Positions 34,931 through 43,866 of a DNA stretch of 64,000 nucleotides are shown here, in pieces; position 1 is the first letter of the stretch; each line of letters begins with the position of its first letter. Location of the stretch: positions 124,001 to 188,000 of the forward strand of contig JANQQL010000028.1 in the NCBI GenBank assembly GCA_028289345.1, read 5' to 3'. The translations under genes and the position numbers were made by a program. Under the pieces are notes generated by a model. That model was not told the DNA's origin. It made no database searches and saw only the letters and a program-made list of their open reading frames with translations. The stretch is from Planctomycetota bacterium. Lineage in GTDB: Bacteria > Planctomycetota > B15-G4 > SIAN01.

Positions 34931-35823
34931 TGCCTTTTTCCTTCCTTGCCAGTCTCGCGCTTCTGATCAGTCCCGTCGAACCAACGACCAGAGATCAGGA
35001 TCGAGTGACCGAGGTCCTCCTGCTTGCCGTCTACCACTTCGACAACCCCGGCCTCGACAAGTACAAACATCAGCTGGACGACTACTTTTCGGAACGTCGC
35101 CAGCAAGAGATCGTCGAAGTCGTCGATCGATTGGTGGCGTTCTCTCCGCAGAAGATCTTCGTCGAGCGTCACCCCGGAGCCCAGGGCTTCGTCGACGAGC
35201 ACTTCGCAGACTACTGTTCGGACGCGAAAACCCTCGAGCAACTGCCGGGAGGACGCAGCGAGGTGTTTCAGCTTGGCTTCCGACTGGCTCGACGTTTGGG
35301 CCATGCCCGGGTGATTGCCGCGGACTCCCATGGTTTCTACTTAGGTCCGGAAGTCGATGAGGTCGCCCACCGAGCCGGGCTCGATTTCTATCGAGAACAC
35401 GAAGAAGACACCGCAGCCCGGGTCCGCGTCGAAGACGAACTGATGGCCCAGCACACGGTCCTCGAAAACCTGATCGACATGAATCATCCAGACTCGATCG
35501 CCCGCAGCCACTACTTCTACAATTCGATCAGCCCACGGGTGGTCGATCCGGACGCCGAACAAGGGAGCCCCCTTCTGACCCAAGAGATCGAGGGCAAGGA
35601 GCACCTTCTGGTCGCCATCGACAATCACCACATCGGCCCGGACCTCACCGCCGAGTGGTACAAGCGCAACATTCGCATCTACGGCAACATCTTGCGCCAG
35701 ATCTCCGCCGATGACGAGCGCGTGCTGGTCATCTTCGGTCAGGGGCATGCCGGAGCTTTGCGACACTTCTTCCAGGACAATCCCCACCTCGAACTGGTTC
35801 ACACCAACGACTACCTGGAATGA
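34927..35823 (+). CDS. DUF5694 domain protein, probably secreted
   Basis: A 298-residue protein whose ATG (34927) overlaps the sigma factor stop. The N-terminus MMPFSFLASLALLISPVEP is signal-peptide-like. The core matches DUF5694: VLLLAVYHFDNPGLDKYKHQ, RQQEIVEVVDRLVAFSPQKI and a late FGQGHAGALRHFF. The fold is related to the erythromycin-esterase/ChaN-type group, but no catalytic evidence is available. Operon position suggests it acts with the tethered sigma factor. Confidence 0.78.
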   Translation: MMPFSFLASLALLISPVEPTTRDQDRVTEVLLLAVYHFDNPGLDKYKHQLDDYFSERRQQEIVEVVDRLVAFSPQKIFVERHPGAQGFVDEHFADYCSDAKTLEQLPGGRSEVFQLGFRLARRLGHARVIAADSHGFYLGPEVDEVAHRAGLDFYREHEEDTAARVRVEDELMAQHTVLENLIDMNHPDSIARSHYFYNSISPRVVDPDAEQGSPLLTQEIEGKEHLLVAIDNHHIGPDLTAEWYKRNIRIYGNILRQISADDERVLVIFGQGHAGALRHFFQDNPHLELVHTNDYLE

Positions 35824-35929
35824 TCGAAGCGGCGGCCTTCATCGAGGCGGCGATCGGCTATTGTTCTCGAGGATGAACCTCTCGGCACGGAACGACCCGA
35901 TCTCCCCGACTCCCCGGTGAACCGCGACG

Positions 35930-36847
35930 TTGACCCTCCATCCCGAAACCCCGGCCACCAGTCCTCTCCAAGAGAAGGTCTACCGCGTCATCTTCGAGGC
36001 GGACACGCCAGCGGGGAAGCTGTTCGACGTCGCCCTCCTGCTAGCGATTCTGGTCAGCGTCCTGGTCGTCTTGATGGACAGCGTCGAATCCTTCGAGCAG
36101 CGCCACGGGGCGACCCTGCGCTTGATCGAATGGGTGATCACGGGCTTGTTCGCGGTTGAATACCTGCTGCGCCTATACTGCGTCCGTCGCGCCTGGCGCT
36201 ATGCCCGAAGCTTCTTCGGCATCGTCGATCTGGTGTCAATTCTGCCGACGTTTCTGAGCCTGATCGTGGTCGGCTCGCAGCACTTGCTGGTAATTCGGGT
36301 TCTGCGCCTGCTCCGGGTGTTTCGCGTTTTCAAGCTGGTCCGCTTCCTGGGCGAGGCCAACGTCTTGATGTCGGCCTTGCGGGCCAGTCTGCCCAAGATC
36401 ACGGTCTTCTTGGGTTCGGTGCTGTCCATCGTGGTGATCATGGGCACGGTCATGTACCTGGTCGAAGGTGCCGAACACGGCTTCACCAGCATTCCCCAAA
36501 GTATGTATTGGGCCATCGTGACCATGACCACCGTGGGCTACGGCGACGTGGCGCCGCAAACCAGTTTGGGCAAGATCCTGGCCAGCGGACTGATGATTTT
36601 GGGCTACGCCATCATCGCCGTTCCCACAGGAATCGTCTCTGCGGAGCTGGTCAGTGCCTCGCCCCCTCGGCGTATCACGACGCGCACTTGTCCCGAGTGT
36701 TTGCTCGTCGGGCACGATCGCGAAGCTCGTCACTGCAAGCGGTGCGGCGCACCGCTCCACTCCGCCGCCTCACCGGAAACTCAAACCGAAGAGACTTCGA
36801 CTTCCTCGAGCGGTTCCACGATTGGCTCCGACTCGGATCGAACGTAG
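35930..36847 (+). CDS. Voltage-gated K+ channel with C-terminal zinc ribbon
   Basis: A 305-residue six-TM channel. TTG 35930 is the best start; no ATG lies near the N-terminus. S1-S3 are at about 31-112, and S4 at 121-137 (VIRVLRLLRVFRVFKLV) has Arg/Lys every third residue, the voltage sensor. The pore has the K+ selectivity filter TVGYGD (201-206). After S6 the cytoplasmic tail has CPEC at 254-257 and CKRC at 269-272, a CX2C-X11-CX2C zinc ribbon, then a Ser/Thr/Glu-rich end. The last 67 bases overlap the convergent histidine kinase gene. The zinc ribbon is an unusual tail for such a channel; it might sense zinc, redox or bind protein. Confidence 0.92.
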   Translation: MTLHPETPATSPLQEKVYRVIFEADTPAGKLFDVALLLAILVSVLVVLMDSVESFEQRHGATLRLIEWVITGLFAVEYLLRLYCVRRAWRYARSFFGIVDLVSILPTFLSLIVVGSQHLLVIRVLRLLRVFRVFKLVRFLGEANVLMSALRASLPKITVFLGSVLSIVVIMGTVMYLVEGAEHGFTSIPQSMYWAIVTMTTVGYGDVAPQTSLGKILASGLMILGYAIIAVPTGIVSAELVSASPPRRITTRTCPECLLVGHDREARHCKRCGAPLHSAASPETQTEETSTSSSGSTIGSDSDRT

Positions 36848-38679
36848 ATCAGCATCTCGTCGAGAGGACGGTCGTGGTGACGCGGCAGGCGGATCACTAG
36901 CACCGCTCCGCCCCCGGCATGGTCTTCGCAAGAAATCTCACCGCCGTGGAAGGTCACGATTTCCTTACAAATGGTGAGGCCGAGTCCCGTCCCCCCGGGC
37001 TTGTCCGTCAGGGTGTCTCCGAGCTGATGGAACCGCTCGAAGATGGCGGCCTTGGCTTCGGCCCCAGGAATGCCGGGGCCTCGGTCTGCGACTCGAATCT
37101 CCGCCACCTCGTTGGTGGCCTCGAGAGTGATCTTCACCTCTCCGAACTCCGGCGAGAACTTCCAGGCGTTGCTGAGCAGGTTGAGGGCCACCTGGTAGAT
37201 GCGATCCCGATCTCCGTCATAGTCCACGCGCTTTTCCGACGTTTGCACCTGAAACTCGACGTCCTTCTGCAGCTTCATACCGGCCATTGCGGCCGCCGCC
37301 TCGTGGATCAAAGCGCACAAGTCGAACGAGCTGCAACTCCAAGGAACGTTGCCGGACTCGATGCGAGTCAGGTCTAGGACTTCATCGATCAGACGGCCGA
37401 GGCGCTCGGACTCCTTACAAATGATGGTCAAAAACTCGGCGTTCTCCGAGTCTCCGCCGACTTCCGAACTGAGGAGGATCTCGGAGAACGAGCGAATGCT
37501 GGTCAGGGGTGTTCGCAACTCATGACTCACCGACGCCAGGAATCGGGCCTTGGCGCGGCTGGCCTCTTCGGCTTGCACTGCCTTGAATCGCACGTCTTCG
37601 ACCAGAGCCTCGATGCGGCGCGCCATCGAGTTGAACGCCGCTCCCAAGTCGGCGATCTCCACAGCCCCGGTTTCCTGAACTTCGGCGTGAAGGTTGCCTT
37701 GGGCGAGCGTTTGAGAAGCCTCCACGAGATCGTGCAGCGGAGCCGACAACCGCGCGGCCAGTCGGCGGGACATCCACAACCCCAAGGCAAGAATGAACAA
37801 ACCGGCGACAATCAGCCATCCCCAGGTTTTCTGAAACAGATTGGCCACCTCGCCGTAGCCGCGGGAGAGGACCAAGGTGCCCCCTTGGGGGTGCAAGGGG
37901 ATCGCGATCGCCAGAACACGTTCTTGTCCCAATTCGAATTCAAAACGTTCATGGTAGGGCTGTTGTGTGAGAGTCTTGGCCAGTGCCCGCTGTTCCATGC
38001 GGCGTTCCACGGTCTGCGGAACTCCTGAAGATTCTGCCACCAGGTCCCCCTCATGGAGAACCATGACGTCGCGGCCGGTGATCTTTTGGACCTCGAGGGC
38101 CTCTCGGTCATTGATCAAGTGGCCCAAGACGATTCGGCCCAGGAACTGACCTTCCTCGACAATCGGAGCCCCACCGACCATCGCCAGGAAGGAGCCTTGA
38201 CGCCACACCGTTTCCACATAGTCACCGATGGGATTGTCCGACACGTGATCGAGGAGAGAAGGCACGGCCCCGGCGAGACCCTGGGCCCCCACTTCTCCGA
38301 GAAGTTCTCCGTCGGCGTCGGTGACCAGAACGAAATCTGTGTCGGCGATTTCCTGGAAGGACGGGAGGACGTCTTGCACGGCCTCGGGATCCCCCGTCCG
38401 GAGATTGGCCTTCAATGCCGCGAGTTCTCCGAGAGACACCGCCTTCTCTTGCAGGAACTCCTGTCGGAGCTCCGCCGCGTGCTCGTAGGACCGGCAGCCG
38501 CGATTGAGGGTCTGCGAGATCTCTTCTTTGGCGACCCGATCAATCAGAACAGTCACGATGAGCATCGCCAACAACACGAAGCCAACGACCATGGTCGCGG
38601 TTCCGATCAGAAGCTGGGTTTGCAGGCGCCGGCTCTTCACGGTTTCCGCGTCTCTCTCTGCGACAACCTCTCGGGTCAT
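36781..38679 (-). CDS. Orphan membrane sensor histidine kinase
   Basis: A 632-residue kinase from ATG 38679. TM1 is at about 21-46, an extracytoplasmic sensor spans 47-284, TM2 is at 287-304. HAMP follows (SRRLAARLSAPLHDLVEA), then the HisKA domain with the phosphorylated His386 (FLASVSHELRTPLTSIRSF) and the ATPase N box (YQVALNLLSNAWKFSP), G1 (VADRGPGIPG) and G2 (GGTGLGLTICK). All catalytic boxes are intact. No response regulator gene is in the window, so it is an orphan. The 3' end overlaps the K+ channel gene. Confidence 0.93.
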   Translation of the reverse strand: MTREVVAERDAETVKSRRLQTQLLIGTATMVVGFVLLAMLIVTVLIDRVAKEEISQTLNRGCRSYEHAAELRQEFLQEKAVSLGELAALKANLRTGDPEAVQDVLPSFQEIADTDFVLVTDADGELLGEVGAQGLAGAVPSLLDHVSDNPIGDYVETVWRQGSFLAMVGGAPIVEEGQFLGRIVLGHLINDREALEVQKITGRDVMVLHEGDLVAESSGVPQTVERRMEQRALAKTLTQQPYHERFEFELGQERVLAIAIPLHPQGGTLVLSRGYGEVANLFQKTWGWLIVAGLFILALGLWMSRRLAARLSAPLHDLVEASQTLAQGNLHAEVQETGAVEIADLGAAFNSMARRIEALVEDVRFKAVQAEEASRAKARFLASVSHELRTPLTSIRSFSEILLSSEVGGDSENAEFLTIICKESERLGRLIDEVLDLTRIESGNVPWSCSSFDLCALIHEAAAAMAGMKLQKDVEFQVQTSEKRVDYDGDRDRIYQVALNLLSNAWKFSPEFGEVKITLEATNEVAEIRVADRGPGIPGAEAKAAIFERFHQLGDTLTDKPGGTGLGLTICKEIVTFHGGEISCEDHAGGGAVLVIRLPRHHDRPLDEMLIYVRSESEPIVEPLEEVEVSSV

Positions 38680-39086
38680 TCCTGCGAGCAGACCCACTGT
38701 CGCCGCCGGACTGTTGGCCCATCCCCCGGGACCACCTCCCCCCTTCGAGCATCGGCGCCCCGACGCTCGCCCCTTGAGGAGGGGGCCGCGGGGGACCTGG
38801 CAGAGTTCCCCTACTTTCCCTCTCTCTCGCTCCTTCGAAAGACCCCTCGACTGCCTCCGTCGATGGCCGGGATGAGCAAGATGTTCCCGAAACCCCAAGG
38901 ACCACGGATCTGGAGATTGCCTGCGACGCGGTTCCTCGCCAGCAGCCGCGGCAATCCGACCTTCAGAACGTGCCTCACCGTGGGAACTCGACGAGACCTG
39001 CCGCCCCCTCAAGTGTTCGGAGACGTGGTCTCGATAGCAACCCGGGAAGCTCTGTCTTCACCCCGTTCTCCCAACGAGTCTCAACC
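38680..39086. other. Divergent intergenic region, about 400 bp, no gene seen
   Basis: Lies between the histidine kinase and the hypothetical lipoprotein. The kinase frame stays open to 39012 but with Gly/Arg/Ser-rich composition (e.g. GGGGPGG), so I read it as non-coding. No promoter could be placed with confidence. Confidence 0.45.
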
Positions 39087-40244
39087 ATGCTTCGATCGCA
39101 GTCCCTCTGGTTCTCGTTCGTCTGGCTGTGGGGCTGCGCACCGGCAGAGACGTCCTCCCCGCCGGCCGCTCCGGTTCCATTGCCGCCGGATCTCGAGTTC
39201 ACCGCCTCCTTGTCGATCGACGGTGGACGTTCTTCGTCCCTGAGCGTCAGCCTGCCCCAGAACCGCTTTCGCTTGGAACAGGGGAACTTGGTGTTCATCG
39301 GCCCCTTGGACCAGCTGGACGGCACGTTGGCCTGCAACAACACCGACCAAACCTACTTTCAATTCTCCGAGCAAACTCTTGCCGAACTCGAGTCCTCAAG
39401 AGCGCGCGATGCTCTTCAGCGTTACCAATCCGCTTTGAGTCACTCGGGAATTCGAGGCGCCTCTCAGTCAGTGAAATGGCCCTTTCAGAATCCATGTGAA
39501 CGCGCGCAGCAACTCTTGAACGAGCACACCCACTGTGCCGCCAAGACGGTCGGGCCCGCTCGTCAGGTTTGGATTCATCGCGCGACTCATCGTGAGGGAA
39601 TGCAGAGAGCCTTTCAACAGGTCGAACGCACCGTGGAACACGAATTTGATCCAAGCCTCGGCCTTCTGCTCCGCGAGTCCGTGAGCAGCAGCGATCGGAA
39701 CACGGTCTCGACCGGGCCTGCCTTGCAATCGGTGCGCGTGACGAAACTGGAACCTGCCACCTTCGCGATCCCCGCGGGGTACCGGGAAGTTGCCACGGAA
39801 CAGGAGATGGCCACCGAAACTCGCCGTGAGATCGGCTGGCCCGAGATGATTCCGGGACGCACGTTCCTCAAAGCCAAGGTCTACGTGGTCGACGATCCCC
39901 CTGCTCCTGCCGCCCCTCGGTGGAGCATCGTTCGGGAACGATGGATCCACACGGAGGGGAGGGAGATCGCCGCGGTGATCAAGATCACCTCGGCCGTTCC
40001 CCACTTTGCCGCCGACGTCACGACTCTTCCGGTCGAGGTCGGCCACGACTTTCAAATCTCCCAGTGGGACGACATCACGGAAGTCGGACAGGAATCCTGG
40101 CGTCGGAGCCGCCGAGCGATCACCTTCGCCGATCGGGGAATTCTGTTCCACGTCGACGTTTTTCCCGAAGAGCTGGCCGAGATCGTCCTGCTGCCTCTCT
40201 GCCGAGGGCTGATCAAGAAAGGCGCCTCCCCCGCCGGCCCCTAG
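39087..40244 (+). CDS. Hypothetical secreted lipoprotein-like protein
   Basis: A 385-residue protein from ATG 39087. MLRSQSLWFSFVWLWGC has a short hydrophobic stretch and a Cys, possibly a lipobox (LWGC), followed by a Pro/Ser-rich linker. The rest is a soluble alpha/beta protein with no motif I recognise; PCERAQQLLNEHTHC carries two Cys that could form a disulfide. No operon partner. Function unknown. Confidence 0.7.
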   Translation: MLRSQSLWFSFVWLWGCAPAETSSPPAAPVPLPPDLEFTASLSIDGGRSSSLSVSLPQNRFRLEQGNLVFIGPLDQLDGTLACNNTDQTYFQFSEQTLAELESSRARDALQRYQSALSHSGIRGASQSVKWPFQNPCERAQQLLNEHTHCAAKTVGPARQVWIHRATHREGMQRAFQQVERTVEHEFDPSLGLLLRESVSSSDRNTVSTGPALQSVRVTKLEPATFAIPAGYREVATEQEMATETRREIGWPEMIPGRTFLKAKVYVVDDPPAPAAPRWSIVRERWIHTEGREIAAVIKITSAVPHFAADVTTLPVEVGHDFQISQWDDITEVGQESWRRSRRAITFADRGILFHVDVFPEELAEIVLLPLCRGLIKKGASPAGP

Positions 40245-40517
40245 TGGGCCGTTGGCAAAGACCTCGGATGGTCCGGTGAAGAGTTTCGCGTTTCCGCCGG
40301 GGGTTCGGATCGCAGCCGAATCGGTGGAGTCGTCCAGGCCTCGAGGACCGAGCGACTCTTTCAGAAGGTCCCCGGCGGATGGCCCGCCAAACTTTTTTCT
40401 CTGCGGCAGCGCACACTTCGGGAAGACCTGACGGTCCTCTTGTCATCGGGAACGCGGGGACACCTCCCACGCACTGCCCCCGACCTCACACAACTGCTGA
40501 CGAGAAGGAATCCTGTC

Positions 40518-41060
40518 ATGAAACTCGCAATCTTCGCCGCTCTCGGAACCATCCTCAGCTTGGCCGCCGTCGAAACCACCTCCGCCATTCCTCCGGGCCT
40601 TCAGGGCAAGTCCTTGGTGGTGGCTCTGCAAGGCACCGCCACTGCCCAGCCGCGGGTCATCCAACTGCCCGAAGGTCCCGTCGAAGCGATGTGCTTCGAC
40701 GTCGACATGATCGACCTGGAAACCGGGGAAGTGATCGGCACCGGAACCGACTGCCTCTACAACATCCAGGAAACGAACAACGGCCTGACCCTGACCGACG
40801 TGACCATCTTCCAGTTCAACGACGGCCGAATCATGTCCAAGAGTGAAGTGGAAGTGCAGGCGGTGGCCAACGGCTTTCCAAACGTCTCCCACCTGACCGG
40901 TTCGGTTCCGGAAGAAGGCCACAACTCCATCCTGCGGTCCTCAGGCCGCTACCGCAACGCGGCCGGCCGGGTCCGCCTCTCCGGCGCCGTGGACATGAGC
41001 AGCCTGGAAAGCAACGGTCAGATGACCTTCAACTGCATCTTCGTCATCGAGCTGGACTGA
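40518..41060 (+). CDS. Small secreted beta-rich protein, unknown function
   Basis: A 180-residue protein with AAGGA nine bases before ATG 40518. The signal peptide (MKLAIFAALGTILSLAAVETTSA) is clear. The mature part is beta-rich with FDVDMIDLETGEVIGTGTDC and three cysteines, which resembles secreted lipocalin-like or allene-oxide-cyclase-like barrels, a weak likeness. It is followed by a hairpin at 41129-41146. Confidence 0.72.
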   Translation: MKLAIFAALGTILSLAAVETTSAIPPGLQGKSLVVALQGTATAQPRVIQLPEGPVEAMCFDVDMIDLETGEVIGTGTDCLYNIQETNNGLTLTDVTIFQFNDGRIMSKSEVEVQAVANGFPNVSHLTGSVPEEGHNSILRSSGRYRNAAGRVRLSGAVDMSSLESNGQMTFNCIFVIELD

Positions 41061-41128
41061 GTGGACTTGGGTGCCTTCGGCAAAACTGCAAGCAGCGCTC
41101 ACTGCCCAACAAATCCGTGGCCCGGCTC

Positions 41129-41146
41129 ACCCAGCGTGAGCTGGGT
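41129..41146. terminator. Hairpin between convergent genes (GNRA-loop)
   Basis: ACCCAGC-GTGA-GCTGGGT is a perfect 7-bp stem with a GTGA tetraloop, in the 170-base gap between two convergent genes. No U-tract follows, so any termination would not be canonical. Confidence 0.45.
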
Positions 41147-41230
41147 CACGGCGCTTTCCGGGATTCGGGAAGACGTCCGCCCAAGGGGCCTGCCTCTCGG
41201 GCTGGCAAAGAAAACCGGGAAGGCCGACCC

Positions 41231-42868
41231 TCAGTACAGATCGGGCCGTCCGACTGCGTAGTACCGATACGTGAAGCCGGTCTTCAGGCAGCCGTTGGCG
41301 TCCCCACTCACCCTCACGTCGACCGCAGTGCCAACCCAGGCGGCGAATGGCCGCGGACCGACGGGAAACGGAGGCAAGGGGCCCAGCGGCGGAGTCACGG
41401 CTTCCACCGTGTTGGCGTCGATGTACTTGACCGACAAAGCCGGCACTCCCGCAAAGGTGACCTGGGTCCAAGGAGTGAATCCCTCGCCCTCAATGGTGAC
41501 TCGCTGACCGCCCGCGTAGGAACCTCGATTCGGGGTGACGCTCTGGATGCCCGCTCCGAAGAACACGATCCACGCGTTACCCAGGTTGAATCCTCCGTCG
41601 TCGGCATGAGAGGCACCCACGGCGAAGTCGACCAAACCGTTGCCGTCGTGATCCCCGATCGGAACCACGGAAGTGGCCCACGAGTCCGCCAAGACCAATG
41701 GCCCGGTGAATCCGCCTGCTTCCTCGCTGACCTTGATGTGGTTTTGGACGGTTCCGTCGGAACGAAGTTCCAGAAGCCAGAACGCCCCTTTGTTGCGACC
41801 GCCATCGTCATCCTCGCTGGCACCGACCACCAGGGCATGCTTGCCAGGACCCCCGAAATCCTCGACCCAGTCGACGCTGTTGCCGAACTGGTCATTGCGA
41901 TCCAAGACTCCCGTGAAACCACCTTCCAGAGGGCTGATCTTCTGCTCCGCTTTCACCGTCCCGTCGGTGTTCATGAACAGGATCCAGACCGCTCCCTCTT
42001 GGTAGATCAGCTCCGTGTCTTTGTAGTGACCCACGGCCAGGTCCTCGACCCCATCTCCATCGAGATCCCCAATGCCGGAGACGGCCCGACCAAAGTTGCT
42101 CAGGGGATTCAGATCTCCCGAGAATCCCCCGTGCCCCTCGCTGATCTTCTGCTCGGCCTTCACGGTCCGATCGGCGTTCATGAACAGAATCCAAACCTCG
42201 CCCTGGTCCTCGCCCCCGTCATCACCACGAAACGCGCCGACCGCGAGGTCCGGAACCCCGTCGTCGTCCAAGTCGCCGATGCCGTCGACTGCAACCCCGA
42301 ACTGGCTGTTGGAGGCCACCGGTCCGACAAAGCCCCCGGAAGTGTTGCTGATCTTGGAGTGCGACTTCACCGTTCCGTCGGCGTTCAAGTAGAGCAGCCA
42401 CACTGCGCCGGCAAACGGCACGCCATCCCCGTCGTGCTTGGCGCCCACGGCCAGATCGGGAAGGGAGTCTCCGTCCAGATCTCCCACGCAGGTCAGTTCA
42501 ACCCCGAATTCATCGGGAGACTCGAGCAGCCCGGTGAATCCCCCTTGCAGGGCACTGATCTTCTGTTCGGCCTTGACGGTGCCGTCGGCATTCAAGAACA
42601 ACACGTAGACCGCGCCGACATTGTCCCCCCCATCGTCATCCAAGGGGGAACCCACAGCAATGTCTCCATTGCCGTCTCCATCCAAGTCCCCCAAGAACGT
42701 GACAGTCCGACCGAAACGATCATCTTCGTCGAGAGGACCGACGAGTCCTCCCGCGGTCGCACTGATCTTCTGCTCCCCGACCACTTGTCCTTCGACCGTC
42801 ATCCAGGACAGGGAAAGGAATGTGGTTGCGAGAACAGGAACACGGATGCGATTCGGGAACCACGACAT
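41231..42868 (-). CDS. Secreted FG-GAP repeat protein with IPT/TIG domain
   Basis: A 545-residue exported protein with GGAG before ATG 42868 and a signal peptide (VPVLATTFLSLSWMTVEG). Six FG-GAP units of about 63 residues follow, each with a GDLDGDGxxDLAVG-type motif, a GAVWLLFLNADGTVK strand and a KIS..GGFxG link; the similarity between units is strong. The C-terminal 100 residues form an IPT/TIG-like domain (SVTPNRGSYAGGQRVTIEG). Likely a surface beta-propeller; no enzyme motif. Confidence 0.9.
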   Translation of the reverse strand: MSWFPNRIRVPVLATTFLSLSWMTVEGQVVGEQKISATAGGLVGPLDEDDRFGRTVTFLGDLDGDGNGDIAVGSPLDDDGGDNVGAVYVLFLNADGTVKAEQKISALQGGFTGLLESPDEFGVELTCVGDLDGDSLPDLAVGAKHDGDGVPFAGAVWLLYLNADGTVKSHSKISNTSGGFVGPVASNSQFGVAVDGIGDLDDDGVPDLAVGAFRGDDGGEDQGEVWILFMNADRTVKAEQKISEGHGGFSGDLNPLSNFGRAVSGIGDLDGDGVEDLAVGHYKDTELIYQEGAVWILFMNTDGTVKAEQKISPLEGGFTGVLDRNDQFGNSVDWVEDFGGPGKHALVVGASEDDDGGRNKGAFWLLELRSDGTVQNHIKVSEEAGGFTGPLVLADSWATSVVPIGDHDGNGLVDFAVGASHADDGGFNLGNAWIVFFGAGIQSVTPNRGSYAGGQRVTIEGEGFTPWTQVTFAGVPALSVKYIDANTVEAVTPPLGPLPPFPVGPRPFAAWVGTAVDVRVSGDANGCLKTGFTYRYYAVGRPDLY

Positions 42869-43096
42869 CGGAGATCTCCGCGGGGGGCATTCGGATGCTT
42901 CCGAAGGGAGCTGGCCATGGGCAACACATCGGCCCAGCCAACGGTCATTGGACAGACCTCCGCAGACGGTCGTCTGCGGCGATGGCTCAGCATAGCTCGA
43001 CTCGCCACGACCAGCCGCGACCCGGGGCCGGTCTGTCCCAGGTTCTCCGGGCGAATGCCGGCGATCCTCCCGGAACCAACGAGCGGGACCCGAGCA

Positions 43097-43735
43097 CTAC
43101 CCCCGGGGCTCCGGTTTCTCGATGCGGTTCAGCACCGCCAACGCTCGCCGAGCCCGGTGAACCCGCTTGGCCTTCCAGTCAGAACCGGCTTCGCCCCTGG
43201 CTCGATCCGTCAACCAGGCCGCTTCCGGGTGCTCCCCTCGATCGACCCCGAGCCCTTTCTGCGCGTCTTGCTGCCACCGATCCGCAAACTCGGCAAAGGT
43301 TGGTGCCTCTCCACTGGTCCAAAACTCTCGAGCGAGAATTCTGGCAATCGCCCCGTTGCGAAACTGGCCGTTGGTGAGCTGCCGCAATAGACCCACCATG
43401 TCCGCATTGGTCTTGTCGTACCAGCCGTAGTACAGACGATCCTGAGGACGGAGCTTTTGGGGGACCGGTCCTGGAGCGACCACCCTTGCCGGAAAGCAGG
43501 TCGCGTCCGGAACTTCTCCCGTCGTCAGGTAGTGACGCACTCGCGCCAACACCACTGACTTGCGATCCGTGTCTCGAGACTTCTTGCGTTGTCCGGACGA
43601 GGACTCGAAGTGAATGATGAACGGAATTCCATGGCTCCGGCAAAAGCCCTTCATTTCGGCGAGGTTCATGTAGTTCAGATCCTCCGCGAGCCGGTCTCGT
43701 TCTCTCTCACTGAGATGGGAGATCAAGGAAGCCAT
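43097..43735 (-). CDS. Hypothetical protein with SAP-like N-terminal region
   Basis: A 212-residue protein. The N-terminal part (LAEDLNYMNLAEMKGFCRSH) looks like a SAP-type helix-turn-helix, a module that often binds DNA. It is rich in Arg and Lys and has no signal peptide. The middle has DTDRKSVVLARVRHYLTTG and the rest is helical with FWTSGEAPTFAEFADRW. It fits no family I can name with confidence; a DNA-associated role is a guess. It stands alone between an FG-GAP gene and the S9 peptidase. Confidence 0.6.
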   Translation of the reverse strand: MASLISHLSERERDRLAEDLNYMNLAEMKGFCRSHGIPFIIHFESSSGQRKKSRDTDRKSVVLARVRHYLTTGEVPDATCFPARVVAPGPVPQKLRPQDRLYYGWYDKTNADMVGLLRQLTNGQFRNGAIARILAREFWTSGEAPTFAEFADRWQQDAQKGLGVDRGEHPEAAWLTDRARGEAGSDWKAKRVHRARRALAVLNRIEKPEPRG

Positions 43736-43866
43736 GGAATCGCCAAGGAGTGCCGCGGGGAAACCTCCATGTTACCGGGAATGCGCCGATGCCGGCCGGC
43801 GAGGAACGCACCCCCCGGTGCGCACTCTCGACGGCCGACTCGACGCGGATGGCGGCTTCGGGCCGG

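Noticed and set aside
38680..39012. 111-residue N-terminal extension of the histidine kinase
   Set aside because: Gly/Arg/Ser-rich, with no membrane or domain features; a start directly before TM1 is more plausible.
41117..43390. 757-residue plus-strand frame over the FG-GAP gene
   Set aside because: It mirrors the FG-GAP repeats in antisense and contains no domain of its own.
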